This document shows positions 8,951 through 17,224 of a stretch of DNA of 64,000 nucleotides, in pieces. The notes under the pieces are model-generated. The model made no database searches and was not told the origin of the DNA. It saw only the letters and a program-made list of their open reading frames with translations. Source of the DNA: Kangiella shandongensis (GTDB lineage Bacteria; Pseudomonadota; Gammaproteobacteria; Enterobacterales; Kangiellaceae); the NCBI RefSeq assembly GCF_020005365.1, contig NZ_JACNML010000002.1, positions 62,001-126,000 of the forward strand, given 5' to 3'. The first letter of the stretch is position 1; every line of letters starts with the position of its first letter. Both the position numbers and the translations under genes were made by a program.

Positions 8951-9979
8951 CTACTCTTCATTATCTGCACTTAATAATATTTGAGCAACCCTGTCTTGAA
9001 TAGCTTGTGGCACTTGTCGCTCTATTTCAGTAATCGCTTTGTTAATAGCAAAAACAGTGGCATTGCTGTCCGCCGAACCATGGCTCTTAATAACGATTTC
9101 GCGTAATCCTAACAGACTAGCACCATTATACTGGTCGGGGTTGATCCGACGTTGGAATCGCTTAAGCAGTGGCCAAACTAAAGCTGAAACCGCACGGCTC
9201 CATAAACCGCTGGAAAACTCGGTTTTCAACTGATCATACAAAAAGCGAGTAATGCCTTCACATGCTTTCAGAACATTGTTTCCCGTAAAACCATCGCAAA
9301 CGATAACGTCGACGCTACCATCATAGATTTCATTGGCTTCAATATACCCAACATAATCAATTTGCGACTGATTTGAAAGCATATCACCAGCTAATTTTAT
9401 GCTATCGCGTCCTTTAATCGTTTCTTCGCCAATATTCAGTAACGCAACTCTTGGATTTTCGATACCATCAACCAACTCACTTAAGACGTGCCCCATCACG
9501 GCGAAGCTGCTTAGCTGTTCAGCACTGGCATCAATATTAGCCCCGAGATCAAGCATGTTGGTCACAGAACCTTTGCGATTAGGAAGCTCAGCAGTAATCG
9601 CAGGACGCTCAATACCGGGCAAGGTGCCAATAAGTACGGTAGCTAAAGCCATTAAAGCTCCGGTATTACCAGAGCTGACACAAGCATCAGCTTTACTATC
9701 TCGCACCAACTCCAGACTTTTGCGCATGGACGAATCAGGTTTACGCCGTAATGCAGCTGAGGGTCTTTCGGACATGCCAATGACTTCAGATGCATGCTGA
9801 ACTTGCAGGCGATCGCCGTAAGACTGAGTATTTTTTAAATAAGGCTGAAGCTCCTGTTGAGGACCAACAAGATAAACGTAAAGATCAGGGTGTTGTTGCA
9901 GCGCGGAAATTGCTGCGGGAATAATAACAGAGGGGCCGTAATCGCCCCCCATGCAATCAATCGCTAGCGTTTTTGTCAC
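8951..9979 (-). CDS. plsX: Phosphate acyltransferase PlsX
   Basis: This 342-residue peripheral membrane enzyme makes acyl-phosphate from acyl-ACP for phospholipid synthesis by PlsY. It opens with the conserved IDCMGGDYGP, carries ERPSAALRRKPDSSM and SSGNTGALMA near residues 90-130, and has VCDGFTGNNVLK in the C-terminal half, all PlsX signatures. The GTG start at 9979 gives the normal N-terminus, although the upstream ribosome site is weak. It lies between rpmF and fabH, as in many gammaproteobacteria, linking lipid synthesis with ribosome protein production. Confidence 0.97.
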   Translation of the reverse strand: MTKTLAIDCMGGDYGPSVIIPAAISALQQHPDLYVYLVGPQQELQPYLKNTQSYGDRLQVQHASEVIGMSERPSAALRRKPDSSMRKSLELVRDSKADACVSSGNTGALMALATVLIGTLPGIERPAITAELPNRKGSVTNMLDLGANIDASAEQLSSFAVMGHVLSELVDGIENPRVALLNIGEETIKGRDSIKLAGDMLSNQSQIDYVGYIEANEIYDGSVDVIVCDGFTGNNVLKACEGITRFLYDQLKTEFSSGLWSRAVSALVWPLLKRFQRRINPDQYNGASLLGLREIVIKSHGSADSNATVFAINKAITEIERQVPQAIQDRVAQILLSADNEE

Positions 9980-10025
9980 GGAATAACCGTTTGATCAAAA
10001 ACCAAGTGAATTTAATAGAAAGCTA

Positions 10026-10190
10026 TTAAACTACTTTACGACCTTTGTAGAAACCGTCTTTAGTCACGTGGTGACGACGATGAACTTCACCAGTTTCGTT
10101 CTCTACTGACAACGTTGGTGCTGATAAAGAGTCGTGCGAACGACGCATACCACGCTTAGAGCGAGTTTTGCGATTCTGTTGTACAGCCAT
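10026..10190 (-). CDS. rpmF: 50S ribosomal protein L32
   Basis: This 54-residue basic ribosomal protein begins [20 protein letters not shown] and ends FYKGRKVV. The paired cysteines of zinc-binding L32 are absent, as in E. coli, so it is the C-minus form. GGAG precedes the ATG at 10190. It sits 14 bp from yceD and 46 bp from plsX, the conserved yceD-rpmF-plsX order. Confidence 0.98.
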   Translation of the reverse strand: MAVQQNRKTRSKRGMRRSHDSLSAPTLSVENETGEVHRRHHVTKDGFYKGRKVV

Positions 10191-10204
10191 TTTAAATCTC
10201 CTGC

Positions 10205-10729
10205 TTAATCAAACTTTAAATCTTTCAAGGCGTTAAAAGGGTTATCTTTTTCCGCTTGTTCAACCGTTTCTTCTGGAAGCTCTCCGGACTCGTAGGCTTC
10301 CATCTGCTCGCATTCCCCGAATAAAGGCACTGCAGGCAGTGATAAAATCAATTCGTCTTCGACTACTGACTTTAAATGTAAGCCATCGTCATCGACCAAA
10401 ACCGGGTCCCCATCATCCGGTACCCTTTCCATCTGCTCCTCCGAGTAGACGGGGTAAATAATCACGTCGTGATCCAGCTCGTACTCAAAAGGCTCTAAAC
10501 AACCCTGACAAACGAGAGATACCTTGCCTTTGAGGCTTAGCTCAAGCAAAGTGATCCGAGTGTCTTCAACTCTATCTCCTTTGATACTGCAGACAATTTC
10601 GCCTTTATCGGAGGCCAGCTCCTGACGAAATCTGTCTAAGTATTCCAGATCGAGTGTGGCGTTTATCTCTTTCTCTTGATCCGCAAATTTGTAAGGATCA
10701 ATCGACGCCGGTAATCTGCGACTTGACAT
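10205..10729 (-). CDS. yceD: YceD family protein (DUF177)
   Basis: This 174-residue acidic protein belongs to the YceD/DUF177 family, encoded next to rpmF in most bacteria and linked in the literature to 23S rRNA or large-subunit assembly, with incomplete mechanism. It opens with [13 protein letters not shown], has the central [17 protein letters not shown] segment with two cysteines, and ends with the family motif [12 protein letters not shown]. The length matches the family. It is the first gene of the minus-strand cluster, so a promoter for rpmF-plsX-fab is expected upstream, in the long gap before maf. Confidence 0.92.
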   Translation of the reverse strand: MSSRRLPASIDPYKFADQEKEINATLDLEYLDRFRQELASDKGEIVCSIKGDRVEDTRITLLELSLKGKVSLVCQGCLEPFEYELDHDVIIYPVYSEEQMERVPDDGDPVLVDDDGLHLKSVVEDELILSLPAVPLFGECEQMEAYESGELPEETVEQAEKDNPFNALKDLKFD

Positions 10730-10959
10730 AGGCGCGCAATAATACAGTTATCTTGGGTTTTAGTCAAAGCAAACCCACTATTTTTGGTGTTTTTTTGCCT
10801 TAAAATCGAAGATTTGGTTGATTTCTTAACAAATTCACACAAAATGTAGGCTAACTACTTGTTTCTACCATGAATTTTATCTGTTATCTGGTAAGACAAC
10901 AAGCCTAAAGTTTAGGTTATTTCCTCCATACTCTCATTGTGAGACTTCGCGACTTTAAC

Positions 10960-11165
10960 GTTCATTTTTTGAATGAGCAAAAAACGAACCAAAAAACTCC
11001 CCCCTGAAAGTTAGGCCCTAAAGGGCAAACCTCAGGATTCAAAATTATTGGCGGGCCACAAAACGAAACATCCATGTTTCGTCTTTTCTAAATTGGGCTA
11101 TCCTGCCCAATTTGCCCGATAATTTTAAATCATGAGGCTAACTTTTAAGGGGGAAATTGGTGCTA
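10960..11165 (+). repeat. Dispersed stem-loop repeat, copy B, with nested palindromes
   Basis: The first hairpin pairs 10960-10971 with 10978-10989 (11 of 12 bases, loop AATGAG). It is followed by CAAAAAACTCCCCCC and GTTAGGCCCTAAAGGG, matching copy A. The CCCCC, GTTAG and AAAATTAT blocks of 11005-11055 recur inverted at about 11115-11155, with an inner palindrome around GAAACATCCATGTTTC (11075-11090). The whole could fold into one long imperfect hairpin. Confidence 0.65.
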
Positions 11166-11202
11166 ACTCTTAAATACAGCATTCTCTAAATATTTACATC
11201 AT

Positions 11203-11255
11203 CCCGTGATGCCAAAGGCACTTCCTTCGGTCGCTTACAGCGGGATCCAGTGTCT
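11203..11255 (+). repeat. GGGATCC-type palindromic repeat, copy 2
   Basis: It runs from CATCCCGTGATGCC to AGCGGGATCCAGTG with CTTCCTTCGGTCG inside. It matches the reverse complement of 7741-7797 along its length, so the two copies lie in opposite orientation on either side of the fabH-yceD block. Confidence 0.7.
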
Positions 11256-11333
11256 TTAATCATTAATGACGTCTATAGTTATTTTAGCTAAACTACTATT
11301 TCTTAAAACCTTATCTTTAAAAAAGCTCAACTT

Positions 11334-11921
11334 ATGACAACCACGAAAAACATTGTGCTCGCCACTTCCTCACCTTATAGAAAAGAGCTTCTCAGCCGTA
11401 TTCTGGATAACTTTATCTGTGAATCGCCGGATATCGATGAAACACCGTTTCCCAATGAAGAGCCGGTAGAACATGTAGCGCGTCTTGCCGAACAAAAGGC
11501 TACGACGGTAGCTTTAAATCATGCTGGCAGTATTGTTATAGGCTCAGACCAAATATGTGTTCTCGATGGAAAAATACTCGGGAAACCCCACACCGAAGAG
11601 AAAGCGGTTGAGCAGCTAATGGCTTGTAGTGGCAAGACGGTTACCTTTTATACCTCGCTTTGCGTATTAGAGTCCGGCAAAGAAGGACAGGATCTCAGCG
11701 TGGTCCTGACAGAGGTAAAGTTCAGAGATTTAAATAAAGACGAAATCAAACGCTACATCAAGCGCGAGCAACCAGTCGACTGCGCTGGTTCCTTTAAATG
11801 CGAAGGTCTGGGCATCGCCCTCTTCGAATCGTTATCCTCAAAAGATCCTACGGCTTTGATTGGATTACCATTGATAACACTGGCTGAGAGCTTAAGAAAG
11901 GTGAATATCCAGGTGATTTAA
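11334..11921 (+). CDS. yceF: Maf-family nucleotide pyrophosphatase, YceF type
   Basis: This 195-residue protein is a Maf-like nucleoside triphosphate pyrophosphatase. The YceF branch is reported to hydrolyse m7GTP, a house-cleaning activity. It has ATSSPYRKELL at 10-20, the catalytic Asp region IGSDQI at about 70, and CAGSFKCEGLGIALF, whose CAGSFK.EGLGI form distinguishes YceF from YhdE. It is divergent from yceD-rpmF, the same neighbourhood as in E. coli. It converges with the cation-efflux gene, with only 4 bp between stops and no terminator visible. The ribosome site is weak. Confidence 0.93.
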   Translation: MTTTKNIVLATSSPYRKELLSRILDNFICESPDIDETPFPNEEPVEHVARLAEQKATTVALNHAGSIVIGSDQICVLDGKILGKPHTEEKAVEQLMACSGKTVTFYTSLCVLESGKEGQDLSVVLTEVKFRDLNKDEIKRYIKREQPVDCAGSFKCEGLGIALFESLSSKDPTALIGLPLITLAESLRKVNIQVI

Positions 11922-11925
11922 AGGT

Positions 11926-12801
11926 TTAGTTAGATTTTTTAGAATAATGCGGTTCAACGTGAATAGAAATATCGTAGACATCGAACCTTTCGGCCAATAG
12001 GTCTTCGATATTATCTGTAATGTGGTGTGACTCTTGCGTAGAAAGCCCCGGGTCCACGGTAATAACCAGATCGACTAACTTTTCATTACCGATCCAGCGG
12101 GACCTTACTTTTTTGACTTTACGAACACCGTCCACCTCAAGTACTGCCTTAGATAACTTCTCAGGGGCTAACGCATACCTATCGGTAAGCACGGGAAGAG
12201 CTCTTTTAAATAAAGTGAAGGCTAGATAGAAAATAAAGCCTGCAACAGCTAAAGCAGCCACTCTGTCCAACCAGTAATAGCCCATTGCCGATAACTGCCA
12301 GCCAATGATAATAGCGACTGTGGTCATAACATCAGCAAAAGTATGGCTGGCATCAGCAAGAAGAATATCCGATTGTAGCGCTTTTGCCCTACTACGCTGC
12401 CACGTCGATAAAGCAATATTAATTACCAAGACCGTCAGCATGATGGCCAATGCCCAGCTCGAGCTAACAATTCCGGTGTTTTCATTGGTGATTGCACGCA
12501 TTGCTAATTCAAATGCCAGCACGATTAGTAGTGATGCCAGGAAGAAGACCGCAATGGTTTCGAATTTACGGTGACCGTATGGGTGTTCACGATCAGGAGG
12601 TGCGCTTGAAATACGTATTACCAGCCAGGCTACGATGTTATTAACCACATCGGTCAGTGAGTGGATAGCATCTCCGATAATAGCTAGAGAGCCAGTCATC
12701 AGGCCAACAATAAACTTTGCAACAAGAACCACAAGGTTAACAAGCCCTTCAATCAGAATGACTTTCTCTACTGCTCTATCCCTTTGTGGTTTACTGTTCA
12801 A
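11926..12801 (-). CDS. Cation diffusion facilitator transporter
   Basis: This 291-residue inner-membrane protein exports divalent metal (Zn, Fe, Mn or Co) in exchange for protons. About six membrane helices span residues 15-205. Candidate metal ligands are visible in GDAIHSLTDVV (about 43-53) and LADASHTFADVM (about 147-158); HPYGHRKFE is a family signature. The C-terminal cytoplasmic domain (about 210-285) has the CDF pattern ending in HIHVEPH-like residues. The start is TTG at 12801 with AGGA eight bases upstream; no nearby ATG is better. The metal cannot be assigned from sequence; FieF-like is possible. Confidence 0.88.
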   Translation of the reverse strand: MNSKPQRDRAVEKVILIEGLVNLVVLVAKFIVGLMTGSLAIIGDAIHSLTDVVNNIVAWLVIRISSAPPDREHPYGHRKFETIAVFFLASLLIVLAFELAMRAITNENTGIVSSSWALAIMLTVLVINIALSTWQRSRAKALQSDILLADASHTFADVMTTVAIIIGWQLSAMGYYWLDRVAALAVAGFIFYLAFTLFKRALPVLTDRYALAPEKLSKAVLEVDGVRKVKKVRSRWIGNEKLVDLVITVDPGLSTQESHHITDNIEDLLAERFDVYDISIHVEPHYSKKSN

Positions 12802-12816
12802 TTGAAAAGTCCTTTC

Positions 12817-13710
12817 CTAACCCAAACTTTCCTGAGCTTTTTGATAACCCAGATCGATTAACTCTCTGGCGCGGTCAAATTCAAGTATCCCACAAACATT
12901 TCTGGGGATCTCTATCACATGATCTGGTGGGTAGGTTGCAAGTTTGTGTCGAGCAATCGTACTTTGCATCGCCTCAAAAGCCTGGTTAGCAATATCGTAT
13001 GCTCCCAACTCAAGTTTATCAGGTGTTTTAACCTTGTTCTTAACCCAGCCAGAGACATCAGACATCTTATTTTTAATAGCTGCTAAATACTTATTTGTCG
13101 AGTTGCCCTGCTCATTATCGCCCTCAGTGATCTCTATTTTTCCCCCAAGATTGACAGCAATGGTAATATCCGTCTCATCACTGAAAGTCGGGGCAATAGG
13201 AATCGGGTTTAATACGCCACCATCAATGAGTACAACGCCTTTATAATTATATGGCGTGAAAAAAAGTGGTATTGATATAGATGCTCTTATAGCATTAAAA
13301 AGCTTTCCGGAATTCATCCAGACTTCTTTCTCATTTTTAATATCGGATGCTACAGCGGTGAAAGAAAGAGGAAGATCTTCTATGTGCTGATCACCAACCA
13401 GTTCAATAAGCCGGTTAAACAATTTATCTCCTTTAACCAGGCCTTTGCCCTGCCATGACAGGTCAAGCAATCTAACGATATCAACTTTATTTAAAGACGT
13501 TACCCATTCCTCATAAGTATCTAACTTACCAGCGGCATAGATACCACCAATAAGAGCTCCCATAGAGCTGCCGCAAATAGACTTAATTTTATACCCATGC
13601 TCTTCCAGCCAATGAATAACGCCTATATGTGCAAGCCCACGAGCACCACCACTGCCCAAGACAAGGGAAACTGTCTTTTCAGACTTTGCTGAGTTAGCTT
13701 TATCGTTCAC
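12817..13710 (-). CDS. Patatin-like phospholipase (RssA type)
   Basis: This 297-residue cytoplasmic protein carries all patatin motifs: the oxyanion loop GSGGARG at 19-25, the nucleophile elbow GSSMG at 47-51 with Ser49, and the catalytic Asp in IDGGV near 168. It probably hydrolyses acyl esters of lipids. Length and N-terminus resemble E. coli RssA more than the large outer-membrane patatins. The start is GTG at 13710, with GGGAG seven bases upstream. The gene lies 15 bp upstream of the cation-efflux gene and may be co-transcribed with it. The natural substrate is unknown. Confidence 0.88.
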   Translation of the reverse strand: MNDKANSAKSEKTVSLVLGSGGARGLAHIGVIHWLEEHGYKIKSICGSSMGALIGGIYAAGKLDTYEEWVTSLNKVDIVRLLDLSWQGKGLVKGDKLFNRLIELVGDQHIEDLPLSFTAVASDIKNEKEVWMNSGKLFNAIRASISIPLFFTPYNYKGVVLIDGGVLNPIPIAPTFSDETDITIAVNLGGKIEITEGDNEQGNSTNKYLAAIKNKMSDVSGWVKNKVKTPDKLELGAYDIANQAFEAMQSTIARHKLATYPPDHVIEIPRNVCGILEFDRARELIDLGYQKAQESLG

Positions 13711-13819
13711 CTTCTAGCTCCCTTAACATTAGAAAGCCCACCTTAGCGTTTATGGGGACTTTTACACAAGTACTGAAATACTAACTATGGCTTTTTCACA
13801 GTGCTCCCGTTAGTTGCAT

Positions 13820-13853
13820 TGTTGGGCTTCACTGCGTTCAGCACCAACCTACA
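13820..13853. repeat. Short GTTGG palindromic repeat
   Basis: GTTGGGCTTCACTGCG is followed by TTCAGCACCAACCTAC, so GTTGG pairs with CCAAC around a GC-rich centre. It resembles, from memory, a dispersed palindrome common between genes in gammaproteobacteria. It lies just after the stop of the YcaQ-like gene and before the patatin start. Confidence 0.45.
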
Positions 13854-13858
13854 TAAAT

Positions 13859-15073
13859 TCACTCTAGCGATTTTAGAGCCACACGCAAACTCCCTTCAAG
13901 CTCCTTTGGATACACTTTTCTCAAAACTACTGAATCACAATTTTGGAATTGGCTGAATGGCTTAATAGCTTTAACAAATGCCTTAATGGCTTCGTCTTCG
14001 TCAAAATTATGCTCTTCCCAGTGTAATGACTTAATCTCTAGATAGTGCTCTTTACGATGGGCTTTACAGTCCATACGTCCGATAAATTCGTCTCGATACA
14101 GCAAAGGTAAACTAAAGTAACCATAGCGGCGTTTAGCTTCCGGGACATAGCACTCAATCTGGTAATCATACTCAAATAGCGCTTTAAGGCGATCGCGTTG
14201 AATTACGGTATTATCAAAAGGCGAAAGGATCACCATGCGGTTATTCACTCTTGGAAGCCGACGTTCGAACGCACCGCTCTCCAACAAAAACACTTCGCCG
14301 TTACTGAGTTTTACTTGCTCTAACGATTTCTGCGACAATTTTTCATCCAGTAAGGCTTGCATTGCCTTACGTAGCTCGTTATTTCGGCGCAGGTAAGTTA
14401 ACCCCTTGAGAGACACAAGGCCATGACAACGAAGTTGCTGTTCCAGAATATGTTCTGCAAACTCTTCAATACTTGGCACCTGAGTATTGATATCAGAAGG
14501 CAGTACTCGCTCGGTCAGGTCGTAGACTTTCTGGAATCCTTCACGATTGCAGACCATAAGGTCGCCTTCCATATACAGCTGCTCCAGAGCTTTTTTGGCT
14601 GGTTTCCAGTCCCACCATCCTCCTCGCTTGGAATCCCCACTCTCCAGATCGCGGGAGCGTAGCGGTCCCTCTGAGCGAATACGAACCAACAGTTCATTCA
14701 TCAATTTTTGATCACGCTTTTTATACCAATGAGTTTGCCCATTTTTTATGGCGTGCTTATAAGGTAAAGAGAAACGAAAATCTTTAATCGGTAAAAATGC
14801 AGCTGCATGCGCCCAGTACTCAAAAATATCCCCTTTGAGTAGCAATTGGTTCGTCATCTCGGGCTTAAAGCTAGGCACCCGAGACTGGAGCACATGATTA
14901 TGCGCACGCTCAACGACAGAAATAGTATCGATTTGCACATAACCGATATGATTAATTGCTTTACGTGCACCTGCCAATCCTCGTCCATAAGGCTCTGCCT
15001 GCAACAAACCTTGCGCATTTAAAGCTATACGACGTAGGCGTTGCCGATCCTTTTTACGAGTGATTTCTATCAT
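13859..15073 (-). CDS. YcaQ-like winged-helix DNA glycosylase
   Basis: This 404-residue protein belongs to the HTH_42 family (YcaQ/AlkZ), which unhooks alkylated DNA, including interstrand crosslinks. QID at 47-49 in GYVQIDTISVVERAH is the Q-x-D form of the catalytic motif used by the YcaQ branch, whereas AlkZ has Q-x-Q. Other marks are EYWAHAAAFLP, GGWWDWKPAK in the wing region and LSPFDN...RDR near 285. Length is close to E. coli YcaQ. It stands alone, bounded by a repeat on one side and an 86-bp gap on the other. Repair of crosslinks is inferred from family. Confidence 0.88.
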   Translation of the reverse strand: MIEITRKKDRQRLRRIALNAQGLLQAEPYGRGLAGARKAINHIGYVQIDTISVVERAHNHVLQSRVPSFKPEMTNQLLLKGDIFEYWAHAAAFLPIKDFRFSLPYKHAIKNGQTHWYKKRDQKLMNELLVRIRSEGPLRSRDLESGDSKRGGWWDWKPAKKALEQLYMEGDLMVCNREGFQKVYDLTERVLPSDINTQVPSIEEFAEHILEQQLRCHGLVSLKGLTYLRRNNELRKAMQALLDEKLSQKSLEQVKLSNGEVFLLESGAFERRLPRVNNRMVILSPFDNTVIQRDRLKALFEYDYQIECYVPEAKRRYGYFSLPLLYRDEFIGRMDCKAHRKEHYLEIKSLHWEEHNFDEDEAIKAFVKAIKPFSQFQNCDSVVLRKVYPKELEGSLRVALKSLE

Positions 15074-15159
15074 TATTGCGTATTTAATATTTTAATATAA
15101 TATATTATCGCCATCATTTCCGCCACCGCGGGCGACCGGATAAAGTACAGAGGTAAGTG

Positions 15160-15492
15160 TCATAGTATTTTTGTAATTCCTAAACTAACTCCACTTCCAA
15201 AACTCGTACCATTTACTATTTCTCGCTTCTGACGTTCTAACTCCTTATGCCTTTCTATGGCTTCATTAACGCTAAGCTCATGGTTGGGGTATTCGATTTT
15301 CAGCTCAATATCTTGGTTTTCTCTAAAACTATGGAAGATCCAAATATATTTCTGGCTTAGAATAAAAATCAACAACCCCATCATATTGTAAGGCCAACCA
15401 ACATGGCGGTTAAGTCCATTGATATAAAATCCACAAAATGAAAAAATCACAAATAAAGGAATGCACAATAGCATCAATTGTCTTTCTTTCAT
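15160..15492 (-). CDS. Hypothetical two-helix membrane protein
   Basis: I do not recognise this 110-residue protein. Two hydrophobic helices are predicted at about 7-24 and 36-54, followed by a charged segment rich in Glu, Lys and Arg (about 60-95) and a Gly/Ser-rich tail. The ATG overlaps the stop of the preceding kinase-like gene by one base (TAATG), so translational coupling is likely. The sequence is AT-rich, like the kinase-like gene. The coupling supports a real gene; no function is suggested. Confidence 0.55.
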   Translation of the reverse strand: MKERQLMLLCIPLFVIFSFCGFYINGLNRHVGWPYNMMGLLIFILSQKYIWIFHSFRENQDIELKIEYPNHELSVNEAIERHKELERQKREIVNGTSFGSGVSLGITKIL

Positions 15493-16247
15493 TATTTTAA
15501 TTCCTTAACAACTTCCATCCCCCGCTGACAGGCGGACAGATACCCTTCTCCAAACAAATTAAAGTGATTTAAATAGTGATACAGGTTATATACGGTTTTC
15601 TTTGTATCATATTCTGTAGTGCGTGGTAAAACTTCGTCGTAGGCATCATAAAAATGGTGGTTAAAACCACCGAACATCTCACTCATAGCTAAATCAACCT
15701 CTCTGTCACCATAATACACGGCAGGGTCAATCAACCATGGTCCTTTATTATCAAACAGTACATTACCAGACCAAAGGTCACCATGCACCAGGCTTGGGTA
15801 GGCGCAGCTTTCATCAAGCCAGCTGACGAGTGCAGCACGATGTTCATGCAGTATCATTAGAAAGTTGTTTTTTATACGTGACTGACGAACTAAATTGACC
15901 TGGAATAACAGGCGCTGTTCAAAGAAAAATTCGCCCCAGCTTTTATAGGTTCCGTTCATCTGAGGGTTCAGACCAATGTAGTTATCCTTTTCCAACCCGA
16001 ATTGCTCGAATTGGATGGCATGCAGCTTGGCCAGCCCTTCGCCAAGTTGCTTCATGTTTTCTTTTGTCGAACTGGTCGTAGCTATTTTCTGGAGAGTCAG
16101 CTCAGTTTCAGTCACTGATTCGACTTTTGGGATATGCAGGTAAGGAATCTTGTTTTCTTTGATTGTTTTGCGGAGAAGCTCGAGCCCATCAGCTTCTCTG
16201 GTAAGCTGTTGTGGGTATTGAGAACTGTTATGCTTAACAAAACTCAT
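15492..16247 (-). CDS. Fructosamine-kinase-like protein, N-terminally short
   Basis: This 251-residue protein matches the fructosamine kinase / aminoglycoside phosphotransferase fold (E. coli YniA type). HGDLWSGN at 155-162 is the catalytic loop and IDPA at 173-176 the magnesium loop, followed by YYGDREVDLAM. Relatives are about 285-290 residues; this one begins at SFVKHN, the strand carrying the ATP-binding lysine (here Lys5), so roughly 35-40 residues with the glycine-rich loop are missing. Two codons upstream is the TGA of the macrodomain gene in the same frame, so no longer start exists. Activity is doubtful. Family function is protein deglycation by sugar phosphorylation. Confidence 0.75.
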   Translation of the reverse strand: MSFVKHNSSQYPQQLTREADGLELLRKTIKENKIPYLHIPKVESVTETELTLQKIATTSSTKENMKQLGEGLAKLHAIQFEQFGLEKDNYIGLNPQMNGTYKSWGEFFFEQRLLFQVNLVRQSRIKNNFLMILHEHRAALVSWLDESCAYPSLVHGDLWSGNVLFDNKGPWLIDPAVYYGDREVDLAMSEMFGGFNHHFYDAYDEVLPRTTEYDTKKTVYNLYHYLNHFNLFGEGYLSACQRGMEVVKELK

Positions 16248-16253
16248 GTTGGC

Positions 16254-16757
16254 TCATGCCTTTTTTAATAGCTCCTTATAAATCATAACGCTTTCTGCAT
16301 CAAAACAGCAAAAAATAATTGACTCAACCGACCTCGCAACTGGCTCAAATTCCGAGCAAACGTTAACAGCGATAGAGGCCGCCTGCTCCTTAGGAAAACC
16401 ATAAATACCAGTACTGATACAAGGGAAAGCGATACTTTTCAGCTGATGTTCCTCGGCAATCTCTAAAGCACTCTTGTAACAGCTTGCCAATAACTCCGAT
16501 TCGTAATGAGTACCACCTTGCCAGACCGGACCAACTGTATGAATCACATGTCTGGCCGGCAGGTTATAGGCTTTGGTAATTTTCGCGTCTCCTGTTTCAC
16601 ACCCACCCAGCGCCTTACACTCAATTAAAAGCTCTGAGCCGGCAGCACGATGGATGGCGCCGTCAACACCGCCACCGCCTAGCAGGCTTTTATTGGCAGC
16701 ATTGACAATGGCGTCTACTACTAGCTTTGTAATATCACCCTGCTCAACCGTTAACAC
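16254..16757 (-). CDS. Macrodomain ADP-ribose hydrolase (YmdB-like)
   Basis: This 167-residue protein is a single macrodomain. [20 protein letters not shown] at 14-33 is the ADP-ribose binding and catalytic segment, and [15 protein letters not shown] (about 107-121) forms the second loop. The family removes the acetyl group from O-acetyl-ADP-ribose or ADP-ribose from proteins; E. coli YmdB also affects RNase III. The start is GTG at 16757, with GGGAGC just upstream. Its stop codon is in frame with the kinase-like gene, two codons before that ATG. A DUF2214 gene lies 9 bp upstream. The family is certain, the substrate inferred. Confidence 0.9.
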   Translation of the reverse strand: MLTVEQGDITKLVVDAIVNAANKSLLGGGGVDGAIHRAAGSELLIECKALGGCETGDAKITKAYNLPARHVIHTVGPVWQGGTHYESELLASCYKSALEIAEEHQLKSIAFPCISTGIYGFPKEQAASIAVNVCSEFEPVARSVESIIFCCFDAESVMIYKELLKKA

Positions 16758-16766
16758 GCTTGCTCC

Positions 16767-17198
16767 CTAAAGACCAATGCCTCGCGCCATTAACACGGCA
16801 AATAGAGGAATCAGTAATAGCAATAAAATCTCAACTCTTAACATCATAATAAGCTTTTTGGGCACAGCTATCGAGTCTGAACCGACTTTTCTACTTTTCA
16901 GGAAAAATACCGTTGGATAGATAGACAATAGAGCAATTACGACAAATAACGTCAGTTTTACATGGAACAGTCCGTTACTGGTATAAACCTCAGTGGACTT
17001 GCCTATCATGAACCACATAATCAACCCCGTCGCCAGTACCAGAACCGCACTCATCCCATAAATAGCGTCTACCAATGCTAATTTATTCATCTGCTTCTGT
17101 GTCACGCTTGGCGCGATCAACAAATGCTCCGCGATCAGCGCTGCGCTTAAACCAATAATTCCCAAAAAGTGTAGATAGCGAATAATGATTTCTTCCAT
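16767..17198 (-). CDS. DUF2214-type membrane protein
   Basis: This 143-residue protein has four predicted membrane helices (about 7-25, 42-65, 78-100 and 120-139) and resembles DUF2214 inner-membrane proteins through RYLHFLGIIGLSAALIAEHLL at the start and an LFHVKLTLF segment. The family has no assigned biochemical role. It is 9 bp upstream of the macrodomain gene and 26 bp downstream of the GNAT gene on the same strand, so all are probably one transcript. Histidines in the helices could bind a cofactor, but that is speculation. Confidence 0.7.
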   Translation of the reverse strand: MEEIIIRYLHFLGIIGLSAALIAEHLLIAPSVTQKQMNKLALVDAIYGMSAVLVLATGLIMWFMIGKSTEVYTSNGLFHVKLTLFVVIALLSIYPTVFFLKSRKVGSDSIAVPKKLIMMLRVEILLLLLIPLFAVLMARGIGL

Positions 17199-17224
17199 AA
17201 TACGATCCTCGGCCCTAGAAAAAC

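Larger units (their letters stand above)
10730..11333. other. Divergent gap between yceD and maf, filled with repeats
   Basis: This 604-bp region should hold the promoters of both divergent units. The part next to yceD is AT-rich. From 10960 to about 11165 it carries hairpin repeat copy B with nested inverted repeats, and 11203-11255 is a second GGGATCC-type repeat. I see no coding sequence and could not fix promoter boxes. Confidence 0.65.

Noticed and set aside
15492-16757. One long macrodomain-kinase gene interrupted by a sequencing error
   Set aside because: A single-base error at the TGA is possible, but the kinase N-terminus would still be missing, so true truncation is the better reading. 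Kept as a finding, not a feature.
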